A DNA stretch of 64,000 nucleotides from the NCBI GenBank assembly GCA_032164245.1, contig JAVMKO010000200.1, forward strand, positions 115,001 to 179,000, written 5' to 3'. The translations under genes and the position numbers were made by a program. Shown here one piece after another: positions 1 through 11,860 of this stretch. The notes beneath the pieces were generated by a model. The model was given only the letters and a program-made list of their open reading frames with translations. It was not told the origin of the DNA and searched no databases. Position 1 is the first letter of the stretch. Each line of letters starts with the position of its first letter. The DNA comes from Sternotherus odoratus (Eukaryota > Chordata > Testudines > Kinosternidae).

Positions 1-228
1 CGGGACGGGGACCCAGGCGTCCGAGCGCCCCCCCCATCCCCGCGGGACGGGGACCCAAGCGTCCGAGCGCCCCCCCCCCATCCCCACGGGACGGGGACCC
101 AGGCGTCCGAGCGCCTTTGGGGGTGGGTGGGGCGAGACGGGGGGACCCAGGCGTCCGAGCGCCTTTGGGGGGGGCGGGGCGAGACGGGGGACCCAGGCGC
201 CCGAGCGCCTTTGGGGGGGGTCACCCCG
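1..228. repeat. GC-rich ~45-bp minisatellite, about 5 copies
   Basis: Five tandem copies share the core GGGGACCCAGGCGTCCGAGCGC, followed by a C-run or G-run spacer of varying length. The last three copies replace the C-rich spacer with a TTTGGGGG spacer. Apparent reading frames here are products of the repeat. The array runs off the left edge, so its full length is unknown. Confidence 0.85.
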
Positions 229-660
229 AGCCGCGCGACCCTCCCCGGGCGCCGCATGGGCGTCGCTCCCTCCGCCGAGCCTGGCAGCGGCAGGTGCCTG
301 GAAGAGATGGGGGGGGGGTCAGCGTCGCTTCTCCTCCGTGTCCCCCCCGCACCCCACCCCGTGCCCGCCGGGTCCTCACCTGCCAGCCTGGCCACGGGCA
401 CAGCCGCCCCCCCCCTCTTTCCCCCCCCCCGCCCCCCCGCGCCAGCGACCAGGACCCGCTGCCTGGACCCGCTGCCGCCGGGGGGGCCAAAGTGCCTGCG
501 GGAGACGAGATGGGGGCTGGGAGAACGGGGGGGGGGCTGGAGGAATTTGGGCGGCAGATGGGGGGAGCGTGAGGATCAGGAGTGAGGAAGGAGGGGATGG
601 GGCAAGGGAGGAATTGGGAGTCGGGGTGGGAGATAGAAGGATGGGTGGGGTGGGGCGGGG
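229..660. other. GC-rich unique stretch without a recognised gene
   Basis: The sequence is homopolymer-rich (long C and G runs), with no splice-bounded open frame that I recognise. Overlapping frames on both strands are low-complexity Pro/Gly/Arg. It leads into the G-rich array that begins near 661. Confidence 0.5.
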
Positions 661-3600
661 GTAGAAGGCGGTTGGGGGTCGTGGGCGGTGGTAGGAGTTG
701 GGGGTCGTGGAATGGGGGGTAGAAGGAGGTTGGGGGTTATAGAGTGAGGTGGGGGTAGAAGGAGGTTGGGGGTCGGGAGGGCTGGGAAGGGGGAGACATT
801 GGGGGGTCAGAGGATGGGGTGGGGGCTAGAAGGAGGTTGGAGGTTAGAGGGTGGGGCGGTGGTAGAAGGAGTTGGGGGTTGTGGGGTGGGGTAGAAGGAG
901 TTGGGGGTTGTGGGGTGGGGTAGAAGGAGGTTGGGGGTCGTGGAATGGGGTAGAAGGAGGTTGGGGGTCAGAGGGTGGGGCGGGAGTAGAAGGAGTTGGG
1001 GGTCGAGGGATGGGGGTAGAAGGAGGTTGGGGGTCATGGGATGGGGGTAGAAGGAGGTTGGGGGTCGAGGGATGGGGTAGAAGGAGGTTGGGGTCGAGGG
1101 ATGGGGGTAGAAGGAGGTTGGGGGTCAGAGGGGGTGATGGGGGGTAGAAGGAGGTTGGGGTCATGGGATGGGGTAGAAGGAGGTTGGGGGTCAGAGGGTG
1201 GGATGGGGGTAGAAGGAGGTTGGGGGTCAGAGGGGGGGATGGGGGGTAGAAGGAGGTTGGGGGTCAGAGGGGGGGATGGGGGGTAGAAGGAGGTTGGGGT
1301 CATGGGATGGGGGGTAGAAGGAGGTTGGGGGTCAGAGGGTGGGATGGGGGTAGAAGGAGGTTGGGGGTCAGAGGGGGGGATGGGGGGTAGAAGGAGGTTG
1401 GGGTCATGGGATGGGGGTAGAAGGAGGTTGGGGGTCAGAGGGTGGGATGCGGGTAGAAGGAGGTTGGGGGTCAGAGGGTGGGATGCGGGTAGAAGGAGGT
1501 TGGGGGTCAGAGGGTGGGATGGGGGTAGAAGGAGGTTGGGGGTCAGAGGGGGGGGATGGGGGTAGAAGGAGGTTGGGGTCATGGGATGGGGGTAGAAGGA
1601 GGTTGGGGGTGAGAGGGTGGGATGGGGTAGAAGGACGTTGGGGGTCAGAGGGGGGGTATGGGGGGTAGAAGGAGGTTGGGGTCATGGGATGGGGGGTAGA
1701 AGGAGGTTGGGGTCATGGGATGGGGGTAGAAGGAGGTTGGGGGTCAGGGGGGGGGATGGGGGGTAGAAGGAGGTTGGGGTCATGGGATGGGGGGTAGAAG
1801 GAGGTTGGGGTCATGGGATGGGGGGTAGAAGGAGGTTGGGGGTCAGAGGGTGGGATGCGGGTAGAAGGAGGTTGGGGGTCAGAGGGGGGGGATGGGGGGT
1901 AGAAGGAGGTTGGGGGTCAGAGGGGGGGGATGGGGGGTAGAAGGAGGTTGGGGTCATGGGATGGGGGGTAGAAGGAGGTTGGGGGTCGAGGGATGGGGTA
2001 GAAGGAGGTTGGGGGTCAGAGGGTGGGATGCGGGTAGAAGGAGGTTGGGGGTCAGAGGGTGGGATGGGGGTAGAAGGAGGTTGGGGGTCAGAGGGGGGGA
2101 ATGGGGGGTAGAAGGAGGTTGGGGTCATGGGATGGGGGGTAGAAGGAGGTTGGGGTCATGGGATGGGGGTAGAAGGAGGTTGGGGGTCAGAGGGGGGGTG
2201 GGGGTAGAAGGAGGTTGGGGTCATGGGATGGGGGGTAGAAGGAGGTTGGGGGTCGAGGGATGGGGTAGAAGGAGGTTGGGGGTCAGAGGGGGGGTATGGG
2301 GGGTAGGAGGAGGTTGGGGGTCAGAGGGGGGATGGGGGGTAGAAGGAGGTTGGGGTCATGGGATGGGGGTAGAAGGAGGTTGGGGGTCAGAGGGTGGGAT
2401 GGGGTAGAAGGAGGTTGGGGGTCAGAGGGGGGGTATGGGGGGTAGAAGGAGGTTGGGGTCATGGGATGGGGGTAGAAGGAGGTTGGGGGTCAGAGGGGGG
2501 GGATGGGGGGTAGAAGGAGGTTGGGGTCATGGGATGGGGGGTAGAAGGAGGTTGGGGTCATGGGATGGGGGTAGAAGGAGGTTGGGGGTCAGAGGGGGGG
2601 TGGGGGTAGAAGGAGGTTGGGGTCATGGGATGGGGGGTAGAAGGAGGTTGGGGGTCGAGGGATGGGGTAGAAGGAGGTTGGGGGTCAGAGGGTGGGATGC
2701 GGGTAGAAGGAGGTTGGGGGTCAGAGGGTGGGATGGGGGTAGAAGGAGGTTGGGGGTCAGAGGGGGGGGATGGGGGGTAGAAGGAGGTTGGGGTCATGGG
2801 GTGGGGGGTAGAAGGAGGTTGGGGGTCAGAGGGGGGGTATGGGGGGTAGAAGGAGGTTGGGGGTCGAGGGATGGGGTAGAAGAAGGTTGGGGTCATGGGA
2901 TGGGGTAGAAGGAGGTTGGGGGTCAGAGGGTGGGATGCGGGTAGAAGGAGGTTGGGGGTCAGAGGGGGGGTGGGGGTAGAAGGAGGTTGGGGTCATGGGA
3001 TGAGGGGTAGAAGGAGGTTGGGGGTCGAGGGATGGGGTAGAAGGAGGTTGGGGGTCAGAGGGTGGGATGCGGGTAGAAGGAGGTTGGGGGTCAGAGGGGG
3101 GTATGGGGGTAGAAGGAGGTTGGGGGTCAGAGGGGGGGATGGGGGTAGAAGGAGGTTGGGGGTCAGAGGGGGGGAATGGGGGGTAGAAGGAGGTTGGGGT
3201 CATGGGATGGGGGGTAGAAGGAGGTTGGGGTCATGGGATGGGGGGTAGAAGGAGGTTGGGGTCATGGGATGGGGGGTAGAAGGAGGTTGGGGGTCAGAGG
3301 GTGGGATGCGGGTAGAAGGAGGTTGGGGGTCAGAGGGTGGGATGGGGGTAGAAGGAGGTTGGGGGTCAGAGGGGGGGAATGGGGGGTAGAAGGAGGTTGG
3401 GGTCATGGGATGGGGGGTAGAAGGAGGTTGGGGTCATGGGATGGGGGTAGAAGGAGGTTGGGGGTCAGAGGGGGGGTGGGGGTAGAAGGAGGTTGGGGTC
3501 ATGGGATGGGGGGTAGAAGGAGGTTGGGGGTCGAGGGATGGGATAGAAGGAGGTTGGGGGTCAGAGGGTGGGATGCGGGTAGAAGGAGGTTGGGGGTCAG

Positions 3601-6336
3601 AGGGTGGGATGGGGGTAGAAGGAGGTTGGGGGTCAGAGGGGGGGGATGGGGGGTAGAAGGAGGTTGGGGTCATGGGGTGGGGGGTAGAAGGAGGTTGGGG
3701 GTCAGAGGGGGGTATGGGGGGTAGAAGGAGGTTGGGGGTCGAGGGATGGGGTAGAAGAAGGTTGGGGTCATGGGATGGGGGTAGAAGGAGGTTGGGGGTC
3801 AGAGGGTGGGATGGGGTAGAAGGAGGTTGGGGGTCAGAGGGGGGTATGGGGGGTAGAAGGAGGTTGGGGTCATGGGATGGGGGGTAGAAGGAGGTTGGGG
3901 TCATGGGATGGGGGTAGAAGGAGGTTGGGGGTCAGAGGGTGGGATGGGGTAGAAGGAGGTTGGGGGTCAGAGGGGGGGGATGGGGGGTAGAAGGAGGTTG
4001 GGGTCATGGGATGGGGGGTAGAAGGAGGTTGGGGGTCAGAGGGTGGGATGGGGTAGAAGGAGGTTGGGGTCATGGGATGGGGGGTAGAAGGAGGTTGGGG
4101 GTCAGAGGGTGGGATGCGGGTAGAAGGAGGTTGGGGGTCAGAGGGGGGGGATGGGGGGTAGAAGGAGGTTGGGGGTCAGAGGGGGGATGGGGGGTAGAAG
4201 GAGGTTGGGGTCATGGGATGGGGGGTAGAAGGAGGTTGGGGGTCGAGGGATGGGGTAGAAGGAGGTTGGGGGTCAGAGGGTGGGATGCGGGTAGAAGGAG
4301 GTTGGGGGTCAGAGGGTGGGATGGGGGTAGAAGGAGGTTGGGGGTCAGAGGGGGGGAATGGGGGGTAGAAGGAGGTTGGGGTCATGGGATGGGGGGTAGA
4401 AGGAGGTTGGGGGTCAGAGGGGGGGTGGGGGTAGAAGGAGGTTGGGGTCATGGGATGGGGGGTAGAAGGAGGTTGGGGGTCGAGGGATGGGGTAGAAGGA
4501 GGTTGGGGGTCAGAGGGTGGGATGCGGGTAGAAGGAGGTTGGGGGTCAGAGGGTGGGATGGGGGTAGAAGGAGGTTGGGGGTCAGAGGGGGGGGATGGGG
4601 GGTAGAAGGAGGTTGGGGTCATGGGGTGGGTGGTAGAAGGAGGTTGGGGGTCAGAGGGGGGGGATGGGGGGTAGAAGGAGGTTGGGGTCATGGGGTGGGG
4701 GGTAGAAGGAGGTTGGGGGTCGAGGGATGGGGTAGAAGAAGGTTGGGGTCATGGGATGGGGGTAGAAGGAGGTTGGGGGTGAGAGGGTGGGATGGGGTAG
4801 AAGGAGGTTGGGGGTCAGAGGGGGGGATGGGGGGTAGAAGGAGGTTGGGGTCATGGGATGGGGGGTAGAAGGAGGTTGGGGTCATGGGATGGGGGTAGAA
4901 GGAGGTTGGGGGTCAGAGGGGGGGGATGGGGGGTAGAAGGAGGTTGGGGTCATGGGATGGGGGGTAGAAGGAGGTTGGGGGTCAGAGGGGGGGGATGGGG
5001 GGTAGAAGGAGGTTGGGGTCATGGGATGGGGGTAGAAGGAGGTTGGGGTCAGGGGGGGGATGGGAGGTAGAAGGAGGTTGGGGGTCGAGGGATGGGGTAG
5101 AAGGAGGTTGGGGGTCAGAGGGTGGGATGCGGGTAGAAGGAGGTTGGGGGTCAGAGGGTGGGATGGGGGTAGAAGGAGGTTGGGGGTCGAGGGATGGGGT
5201 AGAAGGAGTTTGGGGTCGAGGGATGGGGGTAGAAGGAGGTTGGGGGTCAGAGGGGGGGATGGGGGGTAGAAGGAGGTTGGGGTCATGGGATGGGGGGTAG
5301 AAGGAGGTTGGGGTCATGGGATGGGGGTAGAAGGAGGTTGGGGGTCGAGGGATGGGGTAGAAGGAGTTTGGGGTCGAGGGATGGGGGTAGAAGGAGGTTG
5401 GGGGTCAGAGGGGGGGATGGGGGGTAGAAGGAGGTTGGGGTCATGGGATGGGGGGTAGAAGGAGGTTGGGGTCATGGGATGGGGGTAGAAGGAGGTTGGG
5501 GGTCAGAGGGGGGGATGGGGGGTGGAAGGAGGTTGGGGTCATGGGATGGGGGGTAGAAGGAGGTTGGGGTCATGGGATGGGGGTAGAAGGAGGTTGGGGG
5601 TCAGAGGGGGGGATGGGGGGTAGAAGGAGGTTGGGGTCATGGGATGGGGGTAGAAGGAGGTTGGGGTCATGGGATGGGGGTAGAAGGAGGTTGGGGGTCA
5701 GAGGGGGGGATGGGGGGTAGAAGGAGGTTGGGGTCATGGGATGGGGGGTAGAAGGAGGTTGGGGTCATGGGATGGGGGTAGAAGGAGGTTGGGGGTCAGA
5801 GGGGGGGATGGGGGGTAGAAGGAGGTTGGGGTCATGGGATGGGGGTAGAAGGAGGTTGGGGGTCAGAGGGGGGATGGGGGTAGAAGGAGGTTGGGGGTCA
5901 GAGGGGGGGATGGGGGGTAGAAGGAGGTTGGGGTCATGGGATGGGGGTAGAAGGAGGTTGGGGGTCATGGGATGGGGGTAGAAGGAGGTTGGGGGTCATG
6001 GGATGGGGGGTAGAAGGAGGTTGGGGGTCATGGGATGGGGGTAGAAGGAGTTTGGGGGTCAGAGGGTGGGATGGGGGTAGAAGGAGGTTGGGGTCATGGG
6101 ATGGGGTAGAAGGAGGTTGGGGGTCAGAGGGTGGGATGGGGGGTAGAAGGAGGTTGGGGGTCGTGGGATGGGGGGTAGAAGGAGGTTGGGGGTCAGAGGG
6201 GGGGTATGGGGGGTAGAAGGAGGTTGGGGGTCGTGGGATGGGGGGTAGAAGGAGGTTGGGGGTCGTGGGATGGGGTAGAAGGAGGTTGGGGGTCAGAGGG
6301 TGGGATGGAGGGTAGAAGGAGGTTGGGGGTCAGAGG
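661..6336. repeat. ~35-bp G-rich minisatellite array (~5.7 kb)
   Basis: The unit is roughly GTAGAAGGAGGTTGGGGGTC followed by AGAGGGTGGGATGGG, 31-36 bp long, about 160 copies. Alternative second halves are CATGGGATGGG, GAGGGATGGG and CAGAGGGGGGG. C is almost absent from the plus strand, so the array has extreme strand asymmetry and many runs of four or more G, a strong G-quadruplex potential. The first ~300 bp and last ~300 bp are more diverged than the centre. Long frames on both strands translate only into repeat peptides. Confidence 0.97.
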
Positions 6337-6499
6337 AAGGTAATTCTGTTAGCCTGACCCCCAGTCGGGGGATGGGAAGCTCTGCCTGCTGGAAGGGGAA
6401 CACAAAGGCTGGGGGGAGGCGCCAGCAGGGTGGGTGTGTTGGGGGGGGCGGTTGGAGGGAGTCGGTGGACGAGGGCAGAGAGGGAAGTCTGGGGACTAA

Positions 6500-6700
6500 G
6501 TGGGAGCCCAAAAACCTGGGTCTCAGCTCCCGTCTCCCCAGCAGGGCCTGCCTGAGGGGTCCTGTCTGTACTGAGAAGCTCCGAGTTGGATGGTGTTCCT
6601 GTCATCTCCAATAAACCTTCGAATCCACTGGCTGGCTGAGAGTCCCTGTGAATCCCAGGAAGTGGGGCTGCAGGGACCGGACTCCCCACACTCCGTGACA
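6500..6700 (+). mobile_element. LTR 3' end fragment with poly(A) signal
   Basis: AATAAA at 6610-6615 is followed by a GC-rich tail that ends in CACTCCGTGACA at 6700. The CA terminus and the polyadenylation signal fit the R-U5 end of a retroviral LTR. I cannot place a matching 5' end, so this is a truncated copy or one whose boundary I do not see. Confidence 0.5.
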
Positions 6701-7470
6701 ATATGTACAAATAAATTTATAGACAAACTGTAAAATTGTAGCTCTTTTTAATTGGATCCAATAAGCCTCCAATCATTCCTTCTGCAGAAAAACCTAGCTA
6801 GGAGACTTGAATCTGCAGAGATCCCCTTACCGAATTTCCTGTGGGAAGGTGGGATTTGCCCCTTCCTCCACACAGAGTTTGCCCTCACTGCATGTCCACA
6901 TTTCAGGGAACTCCATCTAAAGCGAGGGGAGTCCATGCTGCGATTCCTTGGTTTGACACTGCAGGCCATCCCCTCTCTATTGAATGTGGCCCATTAACAC
7001 AGGTACCCTGGTAGCTCACTCAGAAAGACTTCAGGGCTTTGAGTTACTATGCAAGTTGCTGCCGTGTGTTGCCTCATGGGTTTGGTTGGGAAAAGCTGGC
7101 AGCACCCTGCTGCCCCACTTACCCTCCTTCTTGCCTATGGAACGGGAACTCTGGGGAGCACCCATGGCTGGAAGCTCCATGGGGATGAGGAGGAAAGGGG
7201 ATGTATGCTGTGGAGGCAGCGCTCCCTGAGTGGGCCCCACAGCCAGGATCACTGCCGTGGGGTAGCTGTGAATAAGATGTGTGAGGGGCGGCCTGCTTTT
7301 GCTGATAAAATTGACCAAACAAAAAAAAAAATCCGCTAACCAGAAACCATGTGTAAAAGCACAAGAAACCTTTTTAATTCGTTGGCGGATGGTTCATGTC
7401 CACTGCTCTACTGACCTGAGGGGAGTTTTGTTCTACCCATTTACCACGGGAAAGTGGAACTAGACTAGCA
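6701..7470. other. No gene recognised
   Basis: Ordinary AT/GC-balanced sequence with short frames only. I see no repeat family or splice-bounded exon I can name. Confidence 0.5.
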
Positions 7471-7484
7471 GTCACTACTTGAAA

Positions 7485-7720
7485 GAGGAAGGATAATCCA
7501 GGGGTTACAGGAATCAGGAGACCAGAATTCAATCCCTTGCTACCCTATGGAGTTTACATGTGATTTGGGGCAAGTCCCTTAGCTTCTCTGTGCCTCAGTT
7601 CCCCATCTGTAAAATCAGGATAACAATGCACCCCTAGGTTGGGGGGGGGGGTGATGTGAGGATAAATGTATAAAAGATTGTGAGGTGCACAGATAATACA
7701 GCAGTGGGAGCCATATAAGC
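7485..7720 (+). mobile_element. MIR-type core-SINE
   Basis: The segment contains the characteristic MIR core: GGGGCAAGTCCCTTAGC, then CTCTGTGCCTCAGTT and CCCATCTGTAAAATCAGGATAA, here in sense orientation. It is an old, diverged copy. A tract of nine to ten G interrupts its 3' part near 7639. Confidence 0.85.
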
Positions 7721-8072
7721 CTCATGTGGGCCCTGCTACTGCTCACTAAAAGTTGTGCAATGCACACTGCTGTGCTCCTCTTTAATGCCACAGAACGGTT
7801 CATGCACAGTCCTAGAATCCCCAGGGCTAGTCAGTGCATGGCCTGCAAATGCACTGTACATCAACACCCTGGCTTGCTGTGCACTCACATTCCAGGTAGA
7901 CAAGCCGTAAGATAGATCAATAGGATCTGGCTCTTTACTGAATATTGACTGAAACTACTTGTGAACTGGCTAAAATACAATTGTCATCCAGTCCGCCTCT
8001 CTCTCTGGGTCTTCCCTACAAATGGGGCTTCCTAGGGAGCGGTTCCACCATCGCCCGGGCGCTCCGTGACAG

Positions 8073-8326
8073 GCAGTGATGTCACAAGGGCCTTTGGGAG
8101 GAACGCCGCTTATTGGGCAAAGGTGATGAGCAGGCTGTGACCTCACAGAGCTCCCTTGACAACAGGGATACCTAAAAGGGCGTCATTTCAACGGAAAACT
8201 TGGAGACACCGGGTAGTTTTGCTGCAGCAAGCGCCTCTCGTGTTCCTGGCGGGATTTCTCTAAAGTTTCTGTCTGCAAGGAGCATTGTGGGAGCTGTATT
8301 AAGCAGACATCCCCTGTGGAGAAGGT
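8073..8326 (+). promoter_or_regulatory. Promoter/first-exon-like segment, copy A
   Basis: This ~255-bp block is repeated at 10035-10314 with high identity. It carries a CRE-like TGATGTCAC and an inverted CCAAT (ATTGGG) near its start. It ends in CCCTGTGGAGAAG followed by GTAAGG, a good splice donor. That arrangement fits a proximal promoter plus non-coding first exon of a gene reading right, and the MROH-like gene starting at 12988 is the nearest candidate. Transcription is not demonstrated, and an interspersed element carrying a donor is an alternative. Confidence 0.5.
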
Positions 8327-8834
8327 AAGGTCTGTGTTGGGTCCAGGTACCTGAACTCAGAGGAGAGAGCCTGTCTCTCCTGTGCTCCCAGTGCCCCCGC
8401 CCCACCCTTCCTGCTGGGTGCAGAGGAGGAAGAATCTGATTCCAATGCAGAGAAAAGGGGACAAGGGTGAGTAAATTAGGAGAGAGCCTAAAGCATCCTG
8501 GAAGCTGGCAGGAGGTGAAAGAAACTGGCATTTGGAGGTGATGTGAGGGTGGAGACTGTGCCTCAGTTTCTCCCTGTTTTGTAATAGAGCTCCTCAAGGT
8601 GGGGTTCATATACCAATTTAGAAGGTGGGAATGTCAGACACACAGAACTGGGGCCTGGTGACACTCTAGAGATCAAGTGAGTTTGTCAGCAGGTGAACTC
8701 CAAACATGGTTCATAACCCCGTAGATGACATGGCTGCTACGCATGATTTTTGACCCCCTATTAGAGTAGGGCTGGGGGTTCTTTTCCTGTGCTACAGGGG
8801 GAAGTGGGTGCATGGTGGCTGGGGAGTGAACAGG

Positions 8835-9330
8835 CTCACAGCCACCAATGGTTTTCAACATTTTTATCAATAATCTAGAAGTCCATATCAAATCACAAGC
8901 TGGCACATAGATTGGTGTCCTGGTAAATAATGCTGAGGACAGGGCAGCCCCTTCAAACAAAACACATTTGAATACAGCAAATGCCCAGTCCTGATCTAGG
9001 CACAAAGAACATAGGCCAGGCCTACTGAACAGCGGACTCGATCCTGGAAAGCAGTGACTCTGAAAATGATTTGGGGCATGGAAGTCAACCAGAGCTCCCA
9101 GTGTGATGCTGTGTCCAAAAGGGCTAGTGCAATCCTTGGCTGTCTAAAGAGGGATTTAGCGAGGAGGAGAAGGGAGGTAATTTCACTTCCGTATATAGCA
9201 CTGGTGAGACGGCTACTGGAATGCTCTGTGCAGTTCTGGCATCCACATTTTAATAGGGCTGTTGAAAAATTGGAGGGGGTGCATAAAAGAACCATAAGAA
9301 TCATTGGAGAGCTGGAGAATGTGTCTTAAA
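8835..9330 (+). mobile_element. CR1 LINE fragment (RT C-terminal region)
   Basis: Plus-strand translation gives the CR1 reverse-transcriptase tail: a cysteine-led Ser/Lys/Arg/Ala/Ile/Leu-Gly segment, then Leu-Glu-Cys-x-Val-Gln-Phe-Trp and a Leu-Glu-x-Val-x-Lys-Arg region just before 9330. Upstream (8850-8990) is a decayed piece resembling FNIFINNLE. Stops and frameshifts make it dead. Confidence 0.75.
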
Positions 9331-9466
9331 GTGAGGTACCGTATTTAAGGAGCTCAGGCTTATTGAAGAAGCTATTGAGAGGTGACTTGATTCCAGTGTA
9401 GAAGGGCCTTCAGGGAGAGAAACTAACAAGTACCAAAGTGCTCTTCAATATAGCCGAGAAAGCCAC

Positions 9467-10025
9467 TTGGAGGAGAGGAAGGTGATGAGGAAGAGTCAAC
9501 ATGGCTTCACCAAGGGCAAGTCATGCCTGACCAACCTGATTGCCTTCTCTGATGAGATAACTGGCTCTGTAGATATGGGGAAAGTGGTGGATGTGATGTA
9601 TCTTGACTTTAGCAAAGCTTTTGATACAGTCTCCCACAGTATTCTTGCCAGCAAGTTAAAGTATGGATTGGATGAATGGACTATAAGGTGGATCAAAAGC
9701 TGGCTAGACTTTCGGGCTCAAGGGATCGTGATCAGCGGCTTGATGACTAGTTCTCAGCCGGTATCAAACGGATGCCCCAGGAGTTGGTCCTGGGGACGGT
9801 TTTGTTTAACATCTTTCTTAATGATCGGGGTGCAACTTGCATCCTCAGCAAGTTTGCAGATGACTCTAAGCTGGGGGGGAGAGGTAGATATGCTGGAGGA
9901 TAGGGGTAGGGTCCAGAGTGACCTAGACAAATTGGAGGATAGGGACAAAAGAAATCTGATGAGGTTCAACAAGAAGAAGTGCAGAGTCCTGCACTTAGGA
10001 AGAATCCCTGCTGTCCGGGGGCAAG
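9467..10025 (+). mobile_element. CR1 LINE fragment (RT palm region)
   Basis: The open frame contains HGFTKGKSCLTNL and YLDFSKAFDTVSHSIL, hallmarks of CR1-type non-LTR reverse transcriptase, then a Asn-Leu-Met-Arg-Phe-Asn-Lys-Lys-Lys-Cys segment. The catalytic FADD region is destroyed by a frame change around 9840. It lies downstream of a separate fragment carrying the RT tail, so the two are different insertions or a rearrangement. It ends abruptly where promoter-like copy B begins. Confidence 0.85.
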
Positions 10026-10034
10026 GTGGCTGTA

Positions 10035-10314
10035 GCAGTGATGTCACAAGGGCCTTTGGGAGGAACGCCGCTTATTGGGCAAAGGTGATGAGCAGGCTGT
10101 GACCTCACAGAGCTCCCTTGACAACAGAGATGCCTAAAAGGGGGTCAGTTCAACGGGAAACTTGGAGACACCTGTGTAGTCTCTTGTTGTGTTCCTGGTG
10201 GATTACGACAGGATTTCTCTAACGTGACCTGTATGCCAAGGAGCAGCTTTTGTGGGAGTTGTCTCCTTTCGATCTTCATTTTGTATTAAGCAGACATCCC
10301 CTGTGGAGAAGGTG
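10035..10314 (+). promoter_or_regulatory. Promoter/first-exon-like segment, copy B
   Basis: Near-duplicate of 8073-8326, beginning with the same GCAGTGATGTCACAAGGGCC. It differs by a small insertion around 10200 and another around 10265, and ends CCCTGTGGAGAAG followed by GTGAGA. The preserved donor in both copies suggests function or recent duplication. Either copy could supply an alternative 5' exon to the gene downstream. Confidence 0.5.
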
Positions 10315-10489
10315 AGATTCTCAGTGAGGTTTGGGACCTGGTCGGTCTCATCCAAATTCTAGGCTCGGAAAATACATGTTAAATTAGCAGAAAATGTCCC
10401 ACATAGGAATCTGCCCCTTAGTAACTAGCTAACTAATAGGTCTCAGAATGTAAAAGGATAAATCCTTATTGGGCAGGTATCTTTCTAGC

Positions 10490-10815
10490 AGGGTCGTGCA
10501 GGGATCGGTTCTTGGCCCTACGCTATTTTGATCATTGACTTGGAAGTAAATGTACAATCATCACTGCAAAATCTGCAGATGAAAGAAAGATTGGGGGAGT
10601 GGTAAATAAGAAAGAGGACGTGTCACTGACACAGAGCCGTCCGGACTGCTCGCTAAGCTGAGCACAAGCAACATACATTTTAGTTGTCCAAATGGGAGGC
10701 AGCGACCCTGAAAAAGATTTGGGGTCATTTTGGCTAATCAGCTGACCTTGAGCTCCCAGCGGGACGCTTTGGCCAAAGGGACAAATGCGATCTTTGGATG
10801 CACACAAAGCAGAAA
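10490..10815 (+). mobile_element. Heavily decayed CR1-like LINE fragment
   Basis: Short stretches recall the CR1 layout: a CAGGGATCGGTTCTTGG segment before a degraded FNI-like region, an AAATCTGCAGATGA segment where the RT FADD motif is expected, then GAAAAAGATTTGGGG. No continuous frame survives. Confidence 0.45.
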
Positions 10816-10933
10816 TCTCAGGTAGGAGTAGTGTTATGCTATACAGAGCACACAGGATCTTTTATAAGAGGAAGGCAATACACCATACTTTATTAAGCAT
10901 ACAACACAGTTAGCATTTCAGTCACACACACAC

Positions 10934-11382
10934 ACATGGCAGTAAACATGTTCTGTTTAATATAATGTCTTCAATTCTTTTAAATTGATTTGAAGATTTT
11001 GTAATAACTGGAGGCCTTAACATAGGTGGTCCATGCATTTTGCAATGTCATCCTGTAATCATTAGTTCTTAAATGGTGTTAATCTTGGGGTTTCCCAGCT
11101 CCCAATGGGTTTCTTACATTTCAATGAACTAGTCATTAACAGAACCATTTCAGTACTTTAAAAATAAAGAATTATTCTCTGCAACTCCCAAGGACGCTCC
11201 TGCTGTCCAAAGCTGTTTTAGCATTTTGGCTAACTTTGGTTCCAGGAACTTAGCCATCACTTCAGTGGTCTGACTGGCTTTAAAACATGGCAGTAAACAT
11301 GTTCCGTTTAATATAATGTCTTCAATTCTTTTAAACTTATTTGAAGATTTTGTAATAACTGGAGGCCTTAACATAGGTGGTC
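10934..11382. repeat. 98-bp direct duplication flanking 253 bp
   Basis: The stretch 10934-11031 (starting ACATGGCAGTAAACATG and ending CATAGGTGGTC) recurs at 11285-11382 with only a few differences. No coding potential is visible. The element type is unknown; it could be the terminal repeats of a small element or a local duplication. Confidence 0.75.
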
Positions 11383-11689
11383 AATTTCAAAGTTCATTTT
11401 AAGCAGATTATTTTTAATAAACCTGTGGTTAATTTAATTAAACAATTCAGTTCATATTTTCAAAATCATCTATTTTTATCTACCCAGCTAGGGATAGAAA
11501 GGCCTCTTCTGTCATTCCCCAACCCTGGAAGGACTGATCCTCCTCAATCCAGCTCTAGGGTGGGCTCCTCTCCTCTTTATTGGGCTGAATTTAAAGCCCA
11601 GATCCAAATACTGATGCTAGGAATTTGGATCTGACCTTTGATGGTCCAATGCTGCCTTGCACTTGCAAAGCAACTTTTTCTGGGTAAAT

Positions 11690-11860
11690 CTCACAGCGCT
11701 TTGCAATAGTGGCTAAGTATTAAATACCCTTTTTACCGACGGGGACTGAAGCCTTGAGTGGGGGAATGGCTTGTCCAGGGTCAATAGAAAAACCACCACT
11801 GGAAGCCAGGAGTCCTGACTCCCAATCCCCCGTCTCACTCACTGCAGCAGGCCACATTCT
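11690..11860 (-). mobile_element. MIR-like core-SINE, antisense
   Basis: Read on the minus strand, this follows the MIR core pattern: a GACTGAAGCC segment, then TGGCTTGTCCAGGGTCAATAG, then GGAGTCCTGACTCCCA on the plus strand. It is diverged. Confidence 0.5.

Noticed and set aside
661..6336. Long open frames on both strands encoding GRRRLGVRG- and LTPNLLLP-type proteins
   Set aside because: They arise from a stop-poor ~35-bp repeat, occur in several frames at once, and have no splice sites, start context or recognisable domain.
661..6336. CRISPR-like regular repeats
   Set aside because: The genome is vertebrate, repeats are contiguous with no unique spacers, and unit length varies.
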